From positions 18,632,328-18,696,327 of the forward strand of contig OU744731.1 of the NCBI GenBank assembly GCA_916613615.1: a DNA stretch of 64,000 bases, written 5' to 3'. Below are positions 63,823 to 64,000 of the stretch, one piece after another. Origin of the DNA: Steromphala cineraria (Eukaryota > Mollusca > Gastropoda > Trochida > Trochidae). The translations under genes were made by a program, and so were the position numbers. Within the stretch, counting starts at the first letter, position 1; every line of letters begins with the position of its first letter. A model generated the notes under the pieces. That model saw only the letters and a program-made list of their open reading frames with translations, ran no database searches and was not told where the DNA came from.

Positions 63823-64000
63823 AAATTGGAATAGTGAAGAATTTTTGTGGGGTGCTAGAAATCATTATCAACACTGTCCTCTCAGAATCAGAATACGATG
63901 CTTTTCTTTTAATGGTTCAAATTGCAAATTTGCCGGATGAATCATTATCAAAATGATCTTCTAAGTGCATGTGATTTTCTTAGCCAATAGTTTGTAAAAT

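Overview
The window looks like AT-rich, intron-rich or gene-poor animal DNA, most likely from a marine mollusc and probably a bivalve. It has no operons, ribosome-binding sites or long ORFs. The longest open frame is 152 codons and comes from a 33-bp tandem repeat. Frequent ACATGTAT-type words, short non-autonomous repeats, a Penelope-like reverse-transcriptase fossil, tRNA-derived SINE-like copies, a retroposon tail ending in (CTCA)n, and elements ending in a C5...G5 hairpin beside CCGT/CTGT microsatellites fit mollusc genomes I know. The species is inferred, not shown. I could not run alignments; all homologies are by eye.

Main reading: much of 2.8-47 kb seems to be the ruins of a tandem gene family. 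Five blocks recur in nearly constant order. I call them G (short first exon with a hydrophobic N-terminus), E (63-nt exon between good splice signals), I (weak), F (terminal exon with stop) and H (3' flank). They are on the minus strand at 2.8-32.5 kb and on the plus strand at 42.8-46.9 kb, so the array is inverted between those points. Most copies are broken. Copies that still read through are F at 3941-4037 (a tail with a Tyr-x-x-Leu motif), E at 42881-42943, and G at 9591-9639. E and F have matching splice phases.

Two large tandem duplications sit on this background. A 5.49-kb unit is duplicated at 10.66-21.63 kb with only a few differences. A 6.71-kb unit is duplicated at 29.19-42.61 kb with no difference that I found. 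Both junctions are simple. Either both are very recent or they are assembly artefacts.

Mobile DNA: six copies of a TTAA-flanked MITE with inverted ends; two foldback elements (one doubled by duplication); a 69-bp Tigger/pogo-like MITE; two copies of a tRNA-derived SINE and another tRNA-like fragment; a LINE-like 3' end; a Penelope-like fragment; and two families with a C5...G5 hairpin head. Two minisatellites (21 bp and 33 bp) each lie just upstream of a G block. From 47 to 64 kb there is one unrecognised decayed coding region, one short protein-like ORF, several old repeat pairs, and otherwise unremarkable AT-rich sequence.
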